From contig NZ_PZZM01000001.1 of NCBI RefSeq assembly GCF_003046175.1, positions 2,993,001 through 3,057,000 on the forward strand: a stretch of DNA of 64,000 nucleotides, written 5' to 3'. The DNA is from Bosea sp. 124. Lineage in GTDB: Bacteria > Pseudomonadota > Alphaproteobacteria > Rhizobiales > Beijerinckiaceae. The position numbers were made by a program, and so were the translations under genes. Position 1 is the stretch's first letter; each line of letters opens with the position of its first letter. Positions 1 to 8,392 of this stretch are shown piece by piece. The notes beneath the pieces were generated by a model. It was given only the letters and a program-made list of their open reading frames with translations, was not told where the DNA came from and searched no databases.

Positions 1-1000
1 CGGCATCGCCAGCCACATCTTTGCGCCGGAGACCGAGAACCCTGCCTTCGACGTCGCCACCGCCCGGACGGTCGCGGCCTATGAGGACGAGGCGGCGCTC
101 GCGCGCTTCGCAGAGGCCGTCGACGTCGTCACCTATGAGTTCGAGAACGTGCCGGCCGCGACGGCCGCATTCCTCGCCGCCCGCAAGCCGCTGCATCCCG
201 GCGCGCGCGCGCTCGCGGTGACGCAGGACCGGCTCAGCGAGAAGCGCTTCGTCGCCGATCTAGGGCTTGCGGTGGCGCCGTTCCGCGCGGTCGATTCGCT
301 GGCCGATCTGGAAGCTGCGGTTGTCGCGCTCGGACGACCCAGTGTGCTGAAGACGCGCCGTTTCGGCTATGATGGCAAGGGCCAGATCAAGATTCTGCCC
401 GGCATGGATCTGGCCGAGGCCCATGCGGCGATCGGCCGTTCGCCGGCGGTGCTGGAGGGTTTCGTGACCTTTGCCCGCGAGGTCTCCGTCGTCGCGGCGC
501 GCGCGGCCGATGGCAGCTTCGCTGCTTTCGATCTCTGCGAGAACGAGCATCGCGATCATATTCTCGCCTTCACCCGGATTCCCGCGCAGGTCTCGGCCGC
601 GACCGAGGCGACGGCGATCGCGGCGGCGCGCAAGATCGGAGCGGCGCTCGGCTATGTCGGCGTCTTCGCGGTCGAGATGTTCGTGGTCGGGGAGGGGGCG
701 ACCGAGAGCGTCGTCGTCAACGAGATCGCACCGCGGGTGCATAACTCCGGGCACTGGACGAGCGAGGGCGCGCAGACCTCGCAGTTCCACCAGCATGTGC
801 GGGCCGTCTGCGGCTTTCCGTTGGGTTCGGCGCAGCGCCGCGGCCGGGTCGAGATGGAGAACCTGATCGGCGATGCGGCCCTGCGCTGGCGCGAGCTCCT
901 GGCCGAACCTGGCGCGCATCTGCATCTCTACGGCAAGCGCGAGGCGCGCCCCGGCCGCAAGATGGGCCATGTCACGCGAGTCGTTTCCGAACAGCCCTGA
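1..1000 (+). CDS. purK: 5-(carboxyamino)imidazole ribonucleotide synthase, 5' part missing
   Basis: PurK is an ATP-grasp enzyme of purine synthesis that carboxylates aminoimidazole ribonucleotide with bicarbonate and ATP. The reading frame is open from base 2, so the window starts inside the gene; about 332 residues are visible and only roughly the first 30-40 of a usual 360-residue protein are absent. Seen: the ATP-grasp stretch LKTRRFGYDGKGQ (bases 343-387), acidic metal-binding residues in VVNEIAPRVHNSGHWT (about 714-762) and the family C-terminus with a KxGHVT-like end. The neighbour upstream, not visible here, is normally purE. The first in-frame ATG at 149 is internal and is not the true start. 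Confidence 0.95.
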   Translation, partial: GIASHIFAPETENPAFDVATARTVAAYEDEAALARFAEAVDVVTYEFENVPAATAAFLAARKPLHPGARALAVTQDRLSEKRFVADLGLAVAPFRAVDSLADLEAAVVALGRPSVLKTRRFGYDGKGQIKILPGMDLAEAHAAIGRSPAVLEGFVTFAREVSVVAARAADGSFAAFDLCENEHRDHILAFTRIPAQVSAATEATAIAAARKIGAALGYVGVFAVEMFVVGEGATESVVVNEIAPRVHNSGHWTSEGAQTSQFHQHVRAVCGFPLGSAQRRGRVEMENLIGDAALRWRELLAEPGAHLHLYGKREARPGRKMGHVTRVVSEQP

Positions 1001-1006
1001 GCGGGC

Positions 1007-1438
1007 TCAGAGCACGCGCCGCAACCGCTCGCCCCGCGCCAGCCAGAACGCCTTGAGCGGCCCGGGCACGATCCCGAGCCTCCGGTACAGCACCATGGCG
1101 AGTGCCCCGGGCTGAGCGCCGCCGCTCGCACGATAGGGCTCCATCAGCCGCTCCAGCACGACCCGCCGATGGCGCTGGCGCGCCAGCGGCCGGAGCCCGG
1201 AGGAGGGCGTCTGCATGACGAGTTGCACCACACGGTCGAGCACGGCGCCTTCGGTCGTGGGGACCAGGCGGGCGACCTCTTCGTCGAGCACGGCCTGTTT
1301 CGCCTCGGCCAGGGGCGCGCCCCTGGCATAGGCCTGTTCGACCCGCTCCCAGGCGGGATGGGCAAGGTCGCTGGCGAGCAGCATGATGCGGCGCTCGCGC
1401 TCGGATTCGCCTTGCTGCTCGGACGCGGCATTCTGCAT
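1007..1438 (-). CDS. hypothetical protein (143 aa)
   Basis: A reading frame convergent with purK, six bases from its stop. I do not recognise the family. It is soluble, Arg- and Leu-rich and mostly helical by eye, with no signal peptide or membrane segment. The frame is open to 1531, but the ATG at 1438 is the first start giving a protein-like N-terminus, with a weak GGGAA upstream; a second ATG 17 codons later is an alternative. Codon use has the strong third-position G/C of neighbouring genes, which supports it being real. No function can be assigned. Confidence 0.6.
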   Translation of the reverse strand: MQNAASEQQGESERERRIMLLASDLAHPAWERVEQAYARGAPLAEAKQAVLDEEVARLVPTTEGAVLDRVVQLVMQTPSSGLRPLARQRHRRVVLERLMEPYRASGGAQPGALAMVLYRRLGIVPGPLKAFWLARGERLRRVL

Positions 1439-1566
1439 GGATTTTCCCGGTTCCCGGCGTGGACAGCCGAAAGCTTTTCTGTTATCCGCACGATCCTTCG
1501 CGCGATCTGCATCGCAGTGTCGCCGGCCCACCTTTTTAGACCAACCCGCTAAAGACGGACAATCAC

Positions 1567-1800
1567 GTGCAGGTTCTCGTTCGCGACAACAACGTCGACC
1601 AGGCTCTCCGCGCTCTCAAGAAGAAGCTGCAGCGCGAGGGCGTTTTCCGCGAGATGAAGCTTCGCGGCCATTACGAGAAGCCCTCCGAGAAAAAGGCCCG
1701 CGAAAAGGCCGAGGCCGTTCGCCGCGCCCGCAAGCTGCACCGCAAGAAGCTCCAGCGCGAAGGCCTGCTGCCGGCGCCGGTGAAGCCGAAGCGTCCCTGA
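1567..1800 (+). CDS. rpsU: 30S ribosomal protein bS21
   Basis: bS21 is a small basic protein of the 30S platform near the anti-Shine-Dalgarno end of 16S rRNA. The 77-residue product starts [17 protein letters not shown] and carries the family core [16 protein letters not shown] followed by a very basic tail. The start is a GTG; there is no better upstream start and the family begins exactly here. The C-terminal extension to 77 residues is usual for alphaproteobacteria. It appears monocistronic, in the gap between the hypothetical gene on the other strand and the TPR lipoprotein gene. Confidence 0.97.
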   Translation: MQVLVRDNNVDQALRALKKKLQREGVFREMKLRGHYEKPSEKKAREKAEAVRRARKLHRKKLQREGLLPAPVKPKRP

Positions 1801-1896
1801 TTTTGCTCGGCTGTGGTAGCGCTCGCGCTGCCTGTCGACGATGGAAGGCCTGACCGCGCCTGGAGCCCGCTCCGGGCGCTGTTGCTTTTCCGGCAG

Positions 1897-1933
1897 CGTT
1901 AACCGACTCTTGGCGCGTTAACCAACTATTGGC
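1897..1933 (+). promoter_or_regulatory. two tandem 18-bp direct repeats with TTAACC cores
   Basis: Copy 1 at 1897-1914 and copy 2 at 1916-1933 share 16 of 18 bases (CGTTAACC-ACT-TTGGC) at a 19-bp period, about two helical turns. They lie 109-145 bp before the lipoprotein start. TTAACC resembles the CtrA half-site; the binding protein is inferred, the repeat itself is seen. Confidence 0.55.
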
Positions 1934-2041
1934 ACAAAGCGGGCGTTCTCTTCACCGGGGCGCTGTCGGTTGGGGGAGCGCGGTGATGCGGCGGCGATCC
2001 GGCAGGGAGCGGCGCGGCAGATGAGGCACGGAACCGGACCG

Positions 2042-2944
2042 ATGGGACAAAGCATGATGGGTGTTAGGAACTGGCGGAGCAAGCGCTGGACCGGCAAAGG
2101 CTGGACTCCGAAAAGCTGGGCGGTGGCGGCGGGCATGGCCCTCGTGCTGGCAGGCTGTGACACCGTTTCCAATATGACAGGGCAGCCCGTCGCGGAACTC
2201 GACACGGCCTCGGCTGCCGATGCGAGCGTCAATATCGGCTCGCTTTCGGAGGTGGTGAGCCGCAATCCCAACGATCCCGGCGCCTACAACACCCGCGGCG
2301 CCGCCTATGCGCGCGTCGGCCGTTTCTCCGATGCGATCGCCGATTTCACCAAGGCGGTCCAGCTCGACCCCAACCTCGCCTCGGCCTATACGAATCGCGG
2401 CCTCGCGCTGCGCCAGAGCGGCCGGACCGATGCGGCGCTTTCCGATTTCAACCGCGCCACCACCGCTTCGCCGAACTATGCGCCGGCCTATATCGCCCGC
2501 GCCAACCTGCTGCGCGCCCAGGGCAACAGCCAGCAGGCACTGGGGGATTTGAACACCGCGATCCGCCTCAATCCGGAATCGGCCGAGGCCTTCCATGCGC
2601 GCGGGCTGGTCTACCAGAAGGAAGGCCAGCACCAGTATGCGGTGACCGATTTCGACTCGGTGATCGACCGCAACCCCTACAATGCCCCGCCCTACACGGC
2701 GCGCGGCCAGAGCCTGAACGCGCTCGGCAAGTACGATGCGGCGCTCGAGGACTTCACGGCCTCGCTCAATGTCGACAACCGCAATGCCGATGCCTGGGCC
2801 GGCCGCGGCTTCGCCTATGAGAAGCTCGGCAAGAAATCGGAAGCCGCCGAGAGCTACCAGCGCGCGCTGAGCCTCGACGGCAACAATGCGACAGCCCGTG
2901 CCGGACAGGCGCGCATGGGCGGCGGCGGGCTGTTCCGGAGCTGA
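2042..2944 (+). CDS. TPR-repeat lipoprotein
   Basis: Predicted envelope lipoprotein of about 300 residues. From the ATG at 2042 it has a basic N-region, a hydrophobic stretch and a lipobox LAGC with Cys39, then at least six tetratricopeptide repeats from about residue 65 to 285, recognisable by repeated A-Y-x-x-R-G and P-x-x-A-x-A-x-x-N-R-G spacing. TPR lipoproteins of this type (NlpI-like) scaffold protein complexes in the periplasm. The frame is open from 1970, but starts before 2042 would put an implausible leader in front of the signal peptide; ATGs at 2054 and 2057 are also possible. The tandem TTAACC repeats upstream probably belong to its promoter. Confidence 0.85.
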   Translation: MGQSMMGVRNWRSKRWTGKGWTPKSWAVAAGMALVLAGCDTVSNMTGQPVAELDTASAADASVNIGSLSEVVSRNPNDPGAYNTRGAAYARVGRFSDAIADFTKAVQLDPNLASAYTNRGLALRQSGRTDAALSDFNRATTASPNYAPAYIARANLLRAQGNSQQALGDLNTAIRLNPESAEAFHARGLVYQKEGQHQYAVTDFDSVIDRNPYNAPPYTARGQSLNALGKYDAALEDFTASLNVDNRNADAWAGRGFAYEKLGKKSEAAESYQRALSLDGNNATARAGQARMGGGGLFRS

Positions 2945-2954
2945 GGACGGCGCA

Positions 2955-3012
2955 GGCATGATGCGCGGGTTCGACCCCGGCATCTCCGGCAAGCGATTCG
3001 CGCATCGGGCCG
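2955..3012. repeat. degenerate copy of the paired-hairpin repeat
   Basis: Downstream of the TPR gene, the stretch beginning GGCATGATGCGCGGG and continuing to a CGATTC-like segment matches, with mismatches, the reverse complement of the element at 19918-19993. The hairpin arms are partly eroded. Same location type (gene 3' end) as the better copies. Confidence 0.4.
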
Positions 3013-3081
3013 GCCGCCGGCCGGCCTCGGGGGCTCCCCGCGAAAAATTAACGCGGAAGAATGACGGCGCGAGCCGGCGCG

Positions 3082-3933
3082 CTACTCCACCGTCCGGCTC
3101 TCCGCTCCCCTGACATTGCCGGCCGCAACGTCGGCGAGGAAGCGCCGGACCTCCTGCAGGGCACCATGGGCCGGCAGATCGTCATGACGGCCCTGCGGGA
3201 AGCGCAGGAAGCGCTTGGGCGGGTTTGCGAGGCCGTAGAGCGCCTCGCCCTGCGCGAAGGGGATGACGCTGTCGCGCGCGCCATGCAGCACCAGCAGCGG
3301 CACGCGGACGCGGTCGATCACGGCTTGGGACCGGAACTGGTCCAGCATGAGCAGGAGGACCGGCACATAGGGGTAGATTGCCTGTGCCACCGATGTGGTC
3401 GAGAGGTAGGGGGCCTCCAGCACGATGGCCGCCAGCGGCGCCTCGGCCGCCAGCTTCAGCACGACGCCGGTGCCGAGCGATTCGCCATAGCCGATGAGCT
3501 GGGAGGCGCCGAAGCGCTCGGCCGCGGCGCCATACAGCGCCCGGGCGTCGAGATGCAGGCCGTCCTCGGAGGGGCTGCCGGTCGAGCCGCCATAGCCGCG
3601 ATAGCTGACCGCGAAGAGGCCGGTGCCGTCCTCGGTCAGGGCCCGGAAGCGTCCAAGGCGGCCGGGCCGGCCGAGATTGCCGGCATTGCCGTGAAAATAC
3701 AGCAGCACGGGTTTGCCCGCGCGGGGCGGAACCACCCAGGCCACCAGCCGCTCGCCATCGGCCGCGGTCAGAGTGACCTCCTCCGCGCCCGCGAGCCCGG
3801 CCGAGGCGATCGGTGCGCGCGCGGGATCGCGCGGAAAGACCAGGTCCCGCTGCCTGACATAGAGCACGGCGAGCAGGCCGATATAGACGCTCACGGCAAT
3901 GAGGAGGCCGTGCTTCAGGAAACGCAGGATCAT
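3082..3933 (-). CDS. membrane-anchored alpha/beta hydrolase
   Basis: A 283-residue serine hydrolase of the BEM46/ABHD13-like group. One N-terminal hydrophobic helix (about residues 8-26) should anchor it in the inner membrane. The catalytic set is visible: oxyanion-hole motif FHGNAGN (80-86), nucleophile elbow G-E-S-L-G with Ser152, Asp221 in GARDSVIP and His250 in GRHDD. Members act as esterases or thioesterases on unknown acyl substrates, and no substrate can be inferred here. It lies behind the terminator of the transhydrogenase operon on the same strand and is probably transcribed alone. Confidence 0.85.
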   Translation of the reverse strand: MILRFLKHGLLIAVSVYIGLLAVLYVRQRDLVFPRDPARAPIASAGLAGAEEVTLTAADGERLVAWVVPPRAGKPVLLYFHGNAGNLGRPGRLGRFRALTEDGTGLFAVSYRGYGGSTGSPSEDGLHLDARALYGAAAERFGASQLIGYGESLGTGVVLKLAAEAPLAAIVLEAPYLSTTSVAQAIYPYVPVLLLMLDQFRSQAVIDRVRVPLLVLHGARDSVIPFAQGEALYGLANPPKRFLRFPQGRHDDLPAHGALQEVRRFLADVAAGNVRGAESRTVE

Positions 3934-3949
3934 CGCAGCGTCATCGTGG

Positions 3950-3987
3950 GAAAAAGCAAAAGGGCCGGCATGAAGCCGGCCCTTTGC
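3950..3987 (-). terminator. intrinsic terminator of the pnt operon
   Basis: Near-perfect stem (left arm 3956-3969, right arm 3975-3987, five-base loop) followed, on the minus strand, by TTTTGCTTTTT. It sits 27 bases after the pntB stop. Confidence 0.85.
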
Positions 3988-4014
3988 AGCGTTCTCATGA
4001 CGCGATGCGTCGCC

Positions 4015-5421
4015 TCAGTGCGCCATCGCCTTGACGATGTCGTCGGTGACCTTCTTGGCGTCGCCAAACAGCATCATCGTGTTGGGCCGGAAGAACAGCT
4101 CGTTCTCGACGCCGGCATAGCCCGCCGCCATGCCGCGCTTGATGAAGAGCACGGTCTTGGCCTTCTCGACGTCGAGAATCGGCATGCCATAGATCGGCGA
4201 GGATTTGTCGGTCTTGGCGGCCGGGTTGGTGACATCGTTGGCGCCGATGACGAAGGCGACGTCGGCCTGGCCGAACTCCGAGTTGATGTCCTCGAGCTCG
4301 AAGACCTCGTCATAGGGCACGTTGGCTTCCGCCAGCAGCACGTTCATGTGGCCGGGCATGCGGCCTGCGACCGGATGGATGGCGTATTTGACCTCGACGC
4401 CTTCCTTCTTGAGCAGGTCGGCCATCTCGCGCAGCGTGTGCTGCGCCTGCGCCACCGCCATGCCGTAGCCCGGCACGATGATGACCTTGGCGGCGTTCTT
4501 CATGATGTAGGCGGCATCGTCGGCCGAGCCCTGCTTGACCGGGCGCGCCTCGACCGCGCCGCCGGGGCCAGCCGCGGCGTCGTCGCCGCCGAAGCCGCCG
4601 AGGATGACGGAGATGAAGCTCCGGTTCATCGCCTTGCACATGATGTAGGACAGGATCGCGCCGGACGAACCGACGAGCGCGCCGGTGATGATCAGCGCCA
4701 TGTTGCCGAGGGTGAAGCCGATGCCGGCCGCGGCCCAACCCGAATAGGAGTTGAGCATCGAGACGACGACGGGCATGTCGGCGCCGCCGATCGGGATGAT
4801 CAGCAGCACGCCCAGCGTGAACGAGACCAGCACGATCAGCCAGAAGACGACATGGCTCTCGGTCTTCAGGAAGATCAGCAGCAGCACGACCAGCGCGATG
4901 CCGAGGCCGATATTGATGCCGTGGCGCTGCGGCAGCATGATCGGCTTGCCGCTCATGCGCCCGTCGAGCTTCAGGAAGGCGATGATCGAGCCGGTGAAGG
5001 TGATCGCACCGATGGCGACGCCGAGGCCCATCTCGAACAGGCTCGCGCCCTTGATCTGGCCGACATTGCCGATGCCGAAGGCGCTCGGCGCATAGAGCGC
5101 GGCTGCCGCCACCAGAACCGCCGCCAGGCCTACCAGCGAGTGGAAGAAGGCGACGAGCTGCGGCATCTGCGTCATCTGCACGCGCTTGGCCATGAAGGCG
5201 CCGATGCCACCGCCGATGGCGATGCCGGCCACGACCAGGAGCCAGCCCGAGAAGCTGGCCGGCGGGAAGAAGACGATGGTGGTGGCAATGGCGATGCCCA
5301 TGCCGACCATGCCGTAGAGATTGCCCTGTCGCGACGTCGTCGGATGCGACAGGCCGCGCAGGGCCATGATGAAGAGGACGCCGGAGACGACGTAGAGCAG
5401 GGCGGAGAGGTTCGCGGCCAT
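4015..5421 (-). CDS. pntB: NAD(P) transhydrogenase subunit beta
   Basis: Beta subunit (468 aa) of proton-translocating transhydrogenase, which uses the proton gradient to reduce NADP+ with NADH. The first about 270 residues are membrane helices forming most of the proton path; the C-terminal domain III binds NADP(H), with the motif VPGYGMAVAQAQ and the downstream GANDVTNPAA stretch visible. Length equals that of usual PntB. It is last in the order pntAA-pntAB-pntB, six bases after the pntAB stop, and is followed by a strong terminator. Likely supplies NADPH for biosynthesis and redox defence. Confidence 0.97.
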   Translation of the reverse strand: MAANLSALLYVVSGVLFIMALRGLSHPTTSRQGNLYGMVGMGIAIATTIVFFPPASFSGWLLVVAGIAIGGGIGAFMAKRVQMTQMPQLVAFFHSLVGLAAVLVAAAALYAPSAFGIGNVGQIKGASLFEMGLGVAIGAITFTGSIIAFLKLDGRMSGKPIMLPQRHGINIGLGIALVVLLLIFLKTESHVVFWLIVLVSFTLGVLLIIPIGGADMPVVVSMLNSYSGWAAAGIGFTLGNMALIITGALVGSSGAILSYIMCKAMNRSFISVILGGFGGDDAAAGPGGAVEARPVKQGSADDAAYIMKNAAKVIIVPGYGMAVAQAQHTLREMADLLKKEGVEVKYAIHPVAGRMPGHMNVLLAEANVPYDEVFELEDINSEFGQADVAFVIGANDVTNPAAKTDKSSPIYGMPILDVEKAKTVLFIKRGMAAGYAGVENELFFRPNTMMLFGDAKKVTDDIVKAMAH

Positions 5422-5427
5422 CGGCGC

Positions 5428-5859
5428 TCAGCCCTTCTTCTTGTACATCGACAGCATCCGCTCGGTGACGAGGAAGCCGCCGAAGATGTTGACCGAGGCA
5501 AGGATCAGAGCCAGGAAACCGAAGATCTTGGCCCAGACCGGGCCGTCGCCGAGCGCGGGAGCCGCATCGACCCCGACCGCCAGCAGCGCGCCGACGACGA
5601 TGACCGAGGAAATCGCGTTGGTGACCGACATCAGCGGCGTGTGCAGGGCCGGCGTCACCGACCAGACGACATAGTAGCCGACGAAGACGGCGAGTACGAA
5701 GATGGCGAGGCGGAACACCGTCGGGTCGACGCCGACCGCGGCGCCGGCGGCATGGGCCGCCTGCTCGGCATAGCGCTCGGCGAGTTCGGCTGCCTGCTTT
5801 GCCAGCGCGGCGGCGGAGCGCGCCTGTTCGAGGGCCTGTTCAGGTGTCGGATTAGCCAT
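5428..5859 (-). CDS. pntAB: NAD(P) transhydrogenase subunit alpha-2 (membrane part)
   Basis: Membrane portion of the alpha subunit, encoded separately as in Rhodospirillum-type three-gene transhydrogenases; in enterobacteria it is fused to the NAD-binding domain. The 143-residue protein has an Ala/Glu-rich N-terminal helix and then three to four hydrophobic segments (about 45-65, 70-90, 105-130). Its start overlaps the end of pntAA by eight bases, so translation is probably coupled. The ending MLSMYKKKG is family-typical. Confidence 0.95.
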   Translation of the reverse strand: MANPTPEQALEQARSAAALAKQAAELAERYAEQAAHAAGAAVGVDPTVFRLAIFVLAVFVGYYVVWSVTPALHTPLMSVTNAISSVIVVGALLAVGVDAAPALGDGPVWAKIFGFLALILASVNIFGGFLVTERMLSMYKKKG

Positions 5860-7048
5860 TGGTGACGCTCCCCTCGACGACAGGCGCAGGCGCGGGTTCC
5901 GGCTTTGCTTCCGGCTTGGCCGCGAAATTCGGATGGATCACGGCGCCGTCCCTGGTCAGGGCGGTCGCCTTGACGAGCTCGTCGTCCCAGTTCACCGCGA
6001 CGGCCTTCGCGGTCTTGTCGATCAGCGTCTCGACGAAGGCGAAGAGGTTCTTAGCGTAGAGCTGCGACGAGGTCGCGGCCAGCCGGCCCGGCACGTTCAG
6101 ATGCCCGACGATCTTGACGCCGTTAGGCGTGGTGACAACCTCGCCCGGCTTGGCGAGTTCGCAGTTGCCACCGCGCTCGACCGCGAGGTCGACGATGACC
6201 GAACCCGCCTTCATGCTCTCGACCATGGCGGCCGAGATCAGCTTCGGGGCGGGGCGACCGGGAATCAGCGCCGTCGTGATGACGATGTCCTGCTTGGCGA
6301 TGTGGCTCGCCGTCAGCTCGGCCTGCTTGGCCTGGTATTCCTTGGACATTTCCTTGGCGTAGCCGCCGGCCGTCTGCGCCTGCTTGAACTCCTCGTCCTC
6401 GACGGCCAGGAACTTCGCGCCGAGCGATTCGACCTGTTCCTTGGTGGCGGGGCGGACGTCGGTCGCGGTCACGATCGCGCCGTTGCGGCGCGCGGTCGCG
6501 ATGGCCTGCAGGCCGGCTACGCCGACACCCATGATGAAGATGCGCGCGGCCGGCACCGTGCCCGCCGCCGTCATCATCATCGGCAGGGCGCGGCCATATT
6601 CGCCGGCGCCGTCGATCACGGCGCGGTAGCCTGCGAGATTCGCCTGCGACGAGAGCACGTCCATCACCTGCGCGCGGGTGATGCGCGGCATGAATTCCAT
6701 CGCGAAGGCCGCGACCTTGGCCTTTGCCAGCGCCGCGAGCTCGGGCTCGTTGCCATAGGGGTCCATGATGCCGACGACCAGCGCGCCCGCGGGCAGGCCG
6801 GCGATCTCGGCTTTCGCCGGGCGGCGCACCTTCAGGACGATGGCCGCACCGGCGAGCGCGTCCGCTGCCGACGCGGCGACGGTCGCGCCGGCGGCCTGAT
6901 AATCGGCATCGCTGATGCCGGAGGCGAGGCCCGCGCCTGTCTCGACGGCGATTTCGGCCCCGAGACCGATGAACTTGCGGACGGTCTCCGGCGTCACGGC
7001 GACGCGGGTTTCCGCTCCCTGCGTTTCGGCTGGCACGGCGATGCGCAT
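5852..7048 (-). CDS. pntAA: NAD(P) transhydrogenase subunit alpha-1 (NAD-binding)
   Basis: Soluble NAD(H)-binding domain I of proton-translocating transhydrogenase, 398 aa, related to alanine dehydrogenase. It starts [20 protein letters not shown], a family signature, and carries the dinucleotide-binding glycine motif in [15 protein letters not shown] (about residues 172-186) and the loop region [15 protein letters not shown]. The Pro/Glu/Ala-rich C-terminal tail (about 375-398) is a flexible linker. First gene of the pnt operon, 53 bases after the aa3-oxidase subunit IV gene, which may be co-transcribed with it. Confidence 0.97.
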   Translation of the reverse strand: MRIAVPAETQGAETRVAVTPETVRKFIGLGAEIAVETGAGLASGISDADYQAAGATVAASAADALAGAAIVLKVRRPAKAEIAGLPAGALVVGIMDPYGNEPELAALAKAKVAAFAMEFMPRITRAQVMDVLSSQANLAGYRAVIDGAGEYGRALPMMMTAAGTVPAARIFIMGVGVAGLQAIATARRNGAIVTATDVRPATKEQVESLGAKFLAVEDEEFKQAQTAGGYAKEMSKEYQAKQAELTASHIAKQDIVITTALIPGRPAPKLISAAMVESMKAGSVIVDLAVERGGNCELAKPGEVVTTPNGVKIVGHLNVPGRLAATSSQLYAKNLFAFVETLIDKTAKAVAVNWDDELVKATALTRDGAVIHPNFAAKPEAKPEPAPAPVVEGSVTNG

Positions 7049-7101
7049 GGCAGGAAAAGGCCTTTCCGGCGTGGTGGCGGGGAACCCCGGGACAGGACGT
7101 C

Positions 7102-7389
7102 CTAGAGCAGGATCAGCGCGAGCATCAGCAGCGCGAAAGGAACGGCCGGGGCGCGCCAGCCGATGGACTTCGAGGCGATGCCAACGCCCGTGCCGACCAG
7201 CGTCAGCAGCGTACCGATGATCGCGATGCCCCAGGCATGCTTGGTGCCGCCGACGGCGAGCGCCGCGACGATGGCGAGACAGGCGACGGTGCCGACCTCG
7301 GCGAAATGCACGAAGCCCTGATAGGTGCGCTCATGCTCGCGATAGTCCATCTGCGGGATGTCTTCGGCGTGGTGTCCGTGGCTGGCCAT
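7102..7389 (-). CDS. aa3-type cytochrome c oxidase subunit IV
   Basis: A 95-residue inner-membrane protein of the bacterial COX IV family, a small accessory subunit of aa3 cytochrome oxidase. Seen: His-rich N-terminus MASHGHH, the family core MDYREHERTYQGF, then three hydrophobic segments to the C-terminal ALILL. The frame runs up to 7563, but the ATG at 7389 gives the family start. It lies directly upstream of pntAA on the same strand, an arrangement I know from other Rhizobiales, and far from any main oxidase subunit in this window. A palindromic site at 7525-7546 lies in its upstream region. Confidence 0.88.
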   Translation of the reverse strand: MASHGHHAEDIPQMDYREHERTYQGFVHFAEVGTVACLAIVAALAVGGTKHAWGIAIIGTLLTLVGTGVGIASKSIGWRAPAVPFALLMLALILL

Positions 7390-7524
7390 GGTCTGATCCC
7401 AAGAAAAAACACTTCGCATGCCCTGTAGCGCACCTGCGGGAGGTCGGCAACGGAGCGGCGGGACAGCCCTTCCGCAAGGAGATGCGAGAGATGCGACGGT
7501 CGCGGCTCTACAGCGCCGATGGGG

Positions 7525-7546
7525 CCATGTAAATCGATTTAGATGG
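7525..7546. promoter_or_regulatory. 22-bp AT-rich palindrome, candidate operator
   Basis: The core TAAATCGATTTA (7530-7541) is a perfect 12-bp palindrome; extension to CCAT...ATGG leaves one mismatched pair. It is followed by an 8-bp hairpin ATGGAGAA-N5-TTCTCCAT (7543-7563). In so GC-rich a genome this is conspicuous. It lies 136 bp before the oxidase subunit IV start. Confidence 0.5.
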
Positions 7547-7584
7547 AGAAAATTCTTCTCCATTCGCGAAACGCGTGGTGCTTT

Positions 7585-7803
7585 TCAGGCGATGATGTCC
7601 GGCGTCAGCGCGTCCTCGATCTGGGAGATGCGGTCCTTGAGATAAAGCTTGCGCTTCTTCAGCCGCTGCACCTGGATCTGGTTGATCGCGCCGACGCGCT
7701 CGAGCGCGTCGATCGCGCTGTCGAGGTCGCGGTGCTCCTCGCGCAGGCGAGCCAGCTCCGTGGTGAAGGCCTCGACCTCGTCAGGGCTCAGCTCGAATCC
7801 CAT
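7585..7803 (-). CDS. DUF465 (YdcH-like) protein
   Basis: A 72-residue, wholly helical protein of the DUF465/YdcH family, with the typical pattern of an acidic N-terminus, a heptad-rich helix and the closing motif LKKRKLYLKDRISQIE. Function is unknown; members are small cytoplasmic coiled-coil proteins. It is divergent from a second DUF465 gene at 8031, with 227 bp of shared upstream region, so the two may be co-regulated. Confidence 0.85.
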   Translation of the reverse strand: MGFELSPDEVEAFTTELARLREEHRDLDSAIDALERVGAINQIQVQRLKKRKLYLKDRISQIEDALTPDIIA

Positions 7804-8030
7804 GAAGCCATCTCATCATCGCCGCGATTGGGCGCGACTATGCTGAGACGCCGGGCGCGCCGCAAGTGCGGCGACGCACGGTGGGTGCGTGACGCGTCAC
7901 ATTCGTGCCGCCACGGAAAGCAGCCGGTGACGATCACAGAATCTCATGATGCGGTGCGAGATTGCCCCGCAGACGTGAAGCCGGCTCTATGTCAGACTGC
8001 CTCTGTCAACCGCTCATCAGGAGGATCCAG

Positions 8031-8219
8031 ATGTCGCTGCAGACCCATCTCGTCGAACTCGAACGCAAGCATCGCCAGCTCGAGGAAGCCATCGCCCAGG
8101 CCGTGGCCCGCCCCTCGTCCGACGGTCTCACCGTGGTCGAGATGAAGCGGAAGAAGCTGCTGCTGAAGGAGGAGATCGAGCGCGTACGGCAGACCATGCC
8201 GGACCGAACGCTGCATTGA
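8031..8219 (+). CDS. DUF465 (YdcH-like) protein
   Basis: A 62-residue helical protein beginning MSLQTHLVELERKHRQLEEAI and containing the family motif MKRKKLLLKEEIERV near the end. The ATG at 8031 follows a textbook ribosome-binding site, AGGAGG with a six-base spacer, so upstream in-frame starts are rejected. It is the divergent partner of the DUF465 gene ending at 7585 and is followed by an intrinsic terminator. No function is known for the family. Confidence 0.9.
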   Translation: MSLQTHLVELERKHRQLEEAIAQAVARPSSDGLTVVEMKRKKLLLKEEIERVRQTMPDRTLH

Positions 8220-8272
8220 GCGGCAGCCGGGCGGATGCGGCCCGGTTTGAAACCATCGTCTGATGCGAGATT

Positions 8273-8301
8273 GGCCGGCCCCTTGCGGGGCCGGTTTTTT
8301 T
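8273..8301 (+). terminator. intrinsic terminator after the second DUF465 gene
   Basis: GC stem GGCCGGCCCC / GGGGCCGG with a four-base loop and a run of seven T (8295-8301). Confidence 0.85.
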
Positions 8302-8392
8302 CATACCTGCGACGTGGCGACGCCTCCTGCCCGACTGCAGCGGAACTTCTGCCGTGCGCCCTTGTTGGGCGTGCACAGGCAGAGGAGAGACG

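Noticed and set aside
3061-5865. 934-codon open frame on the plus strand opposite the hydrolase and pntB genes
   Set aside because: Antisense shadow of GC-rich genes; composition is Arg/Asp/Gly/His-heavy with no domain, while the minus strand has clear families.
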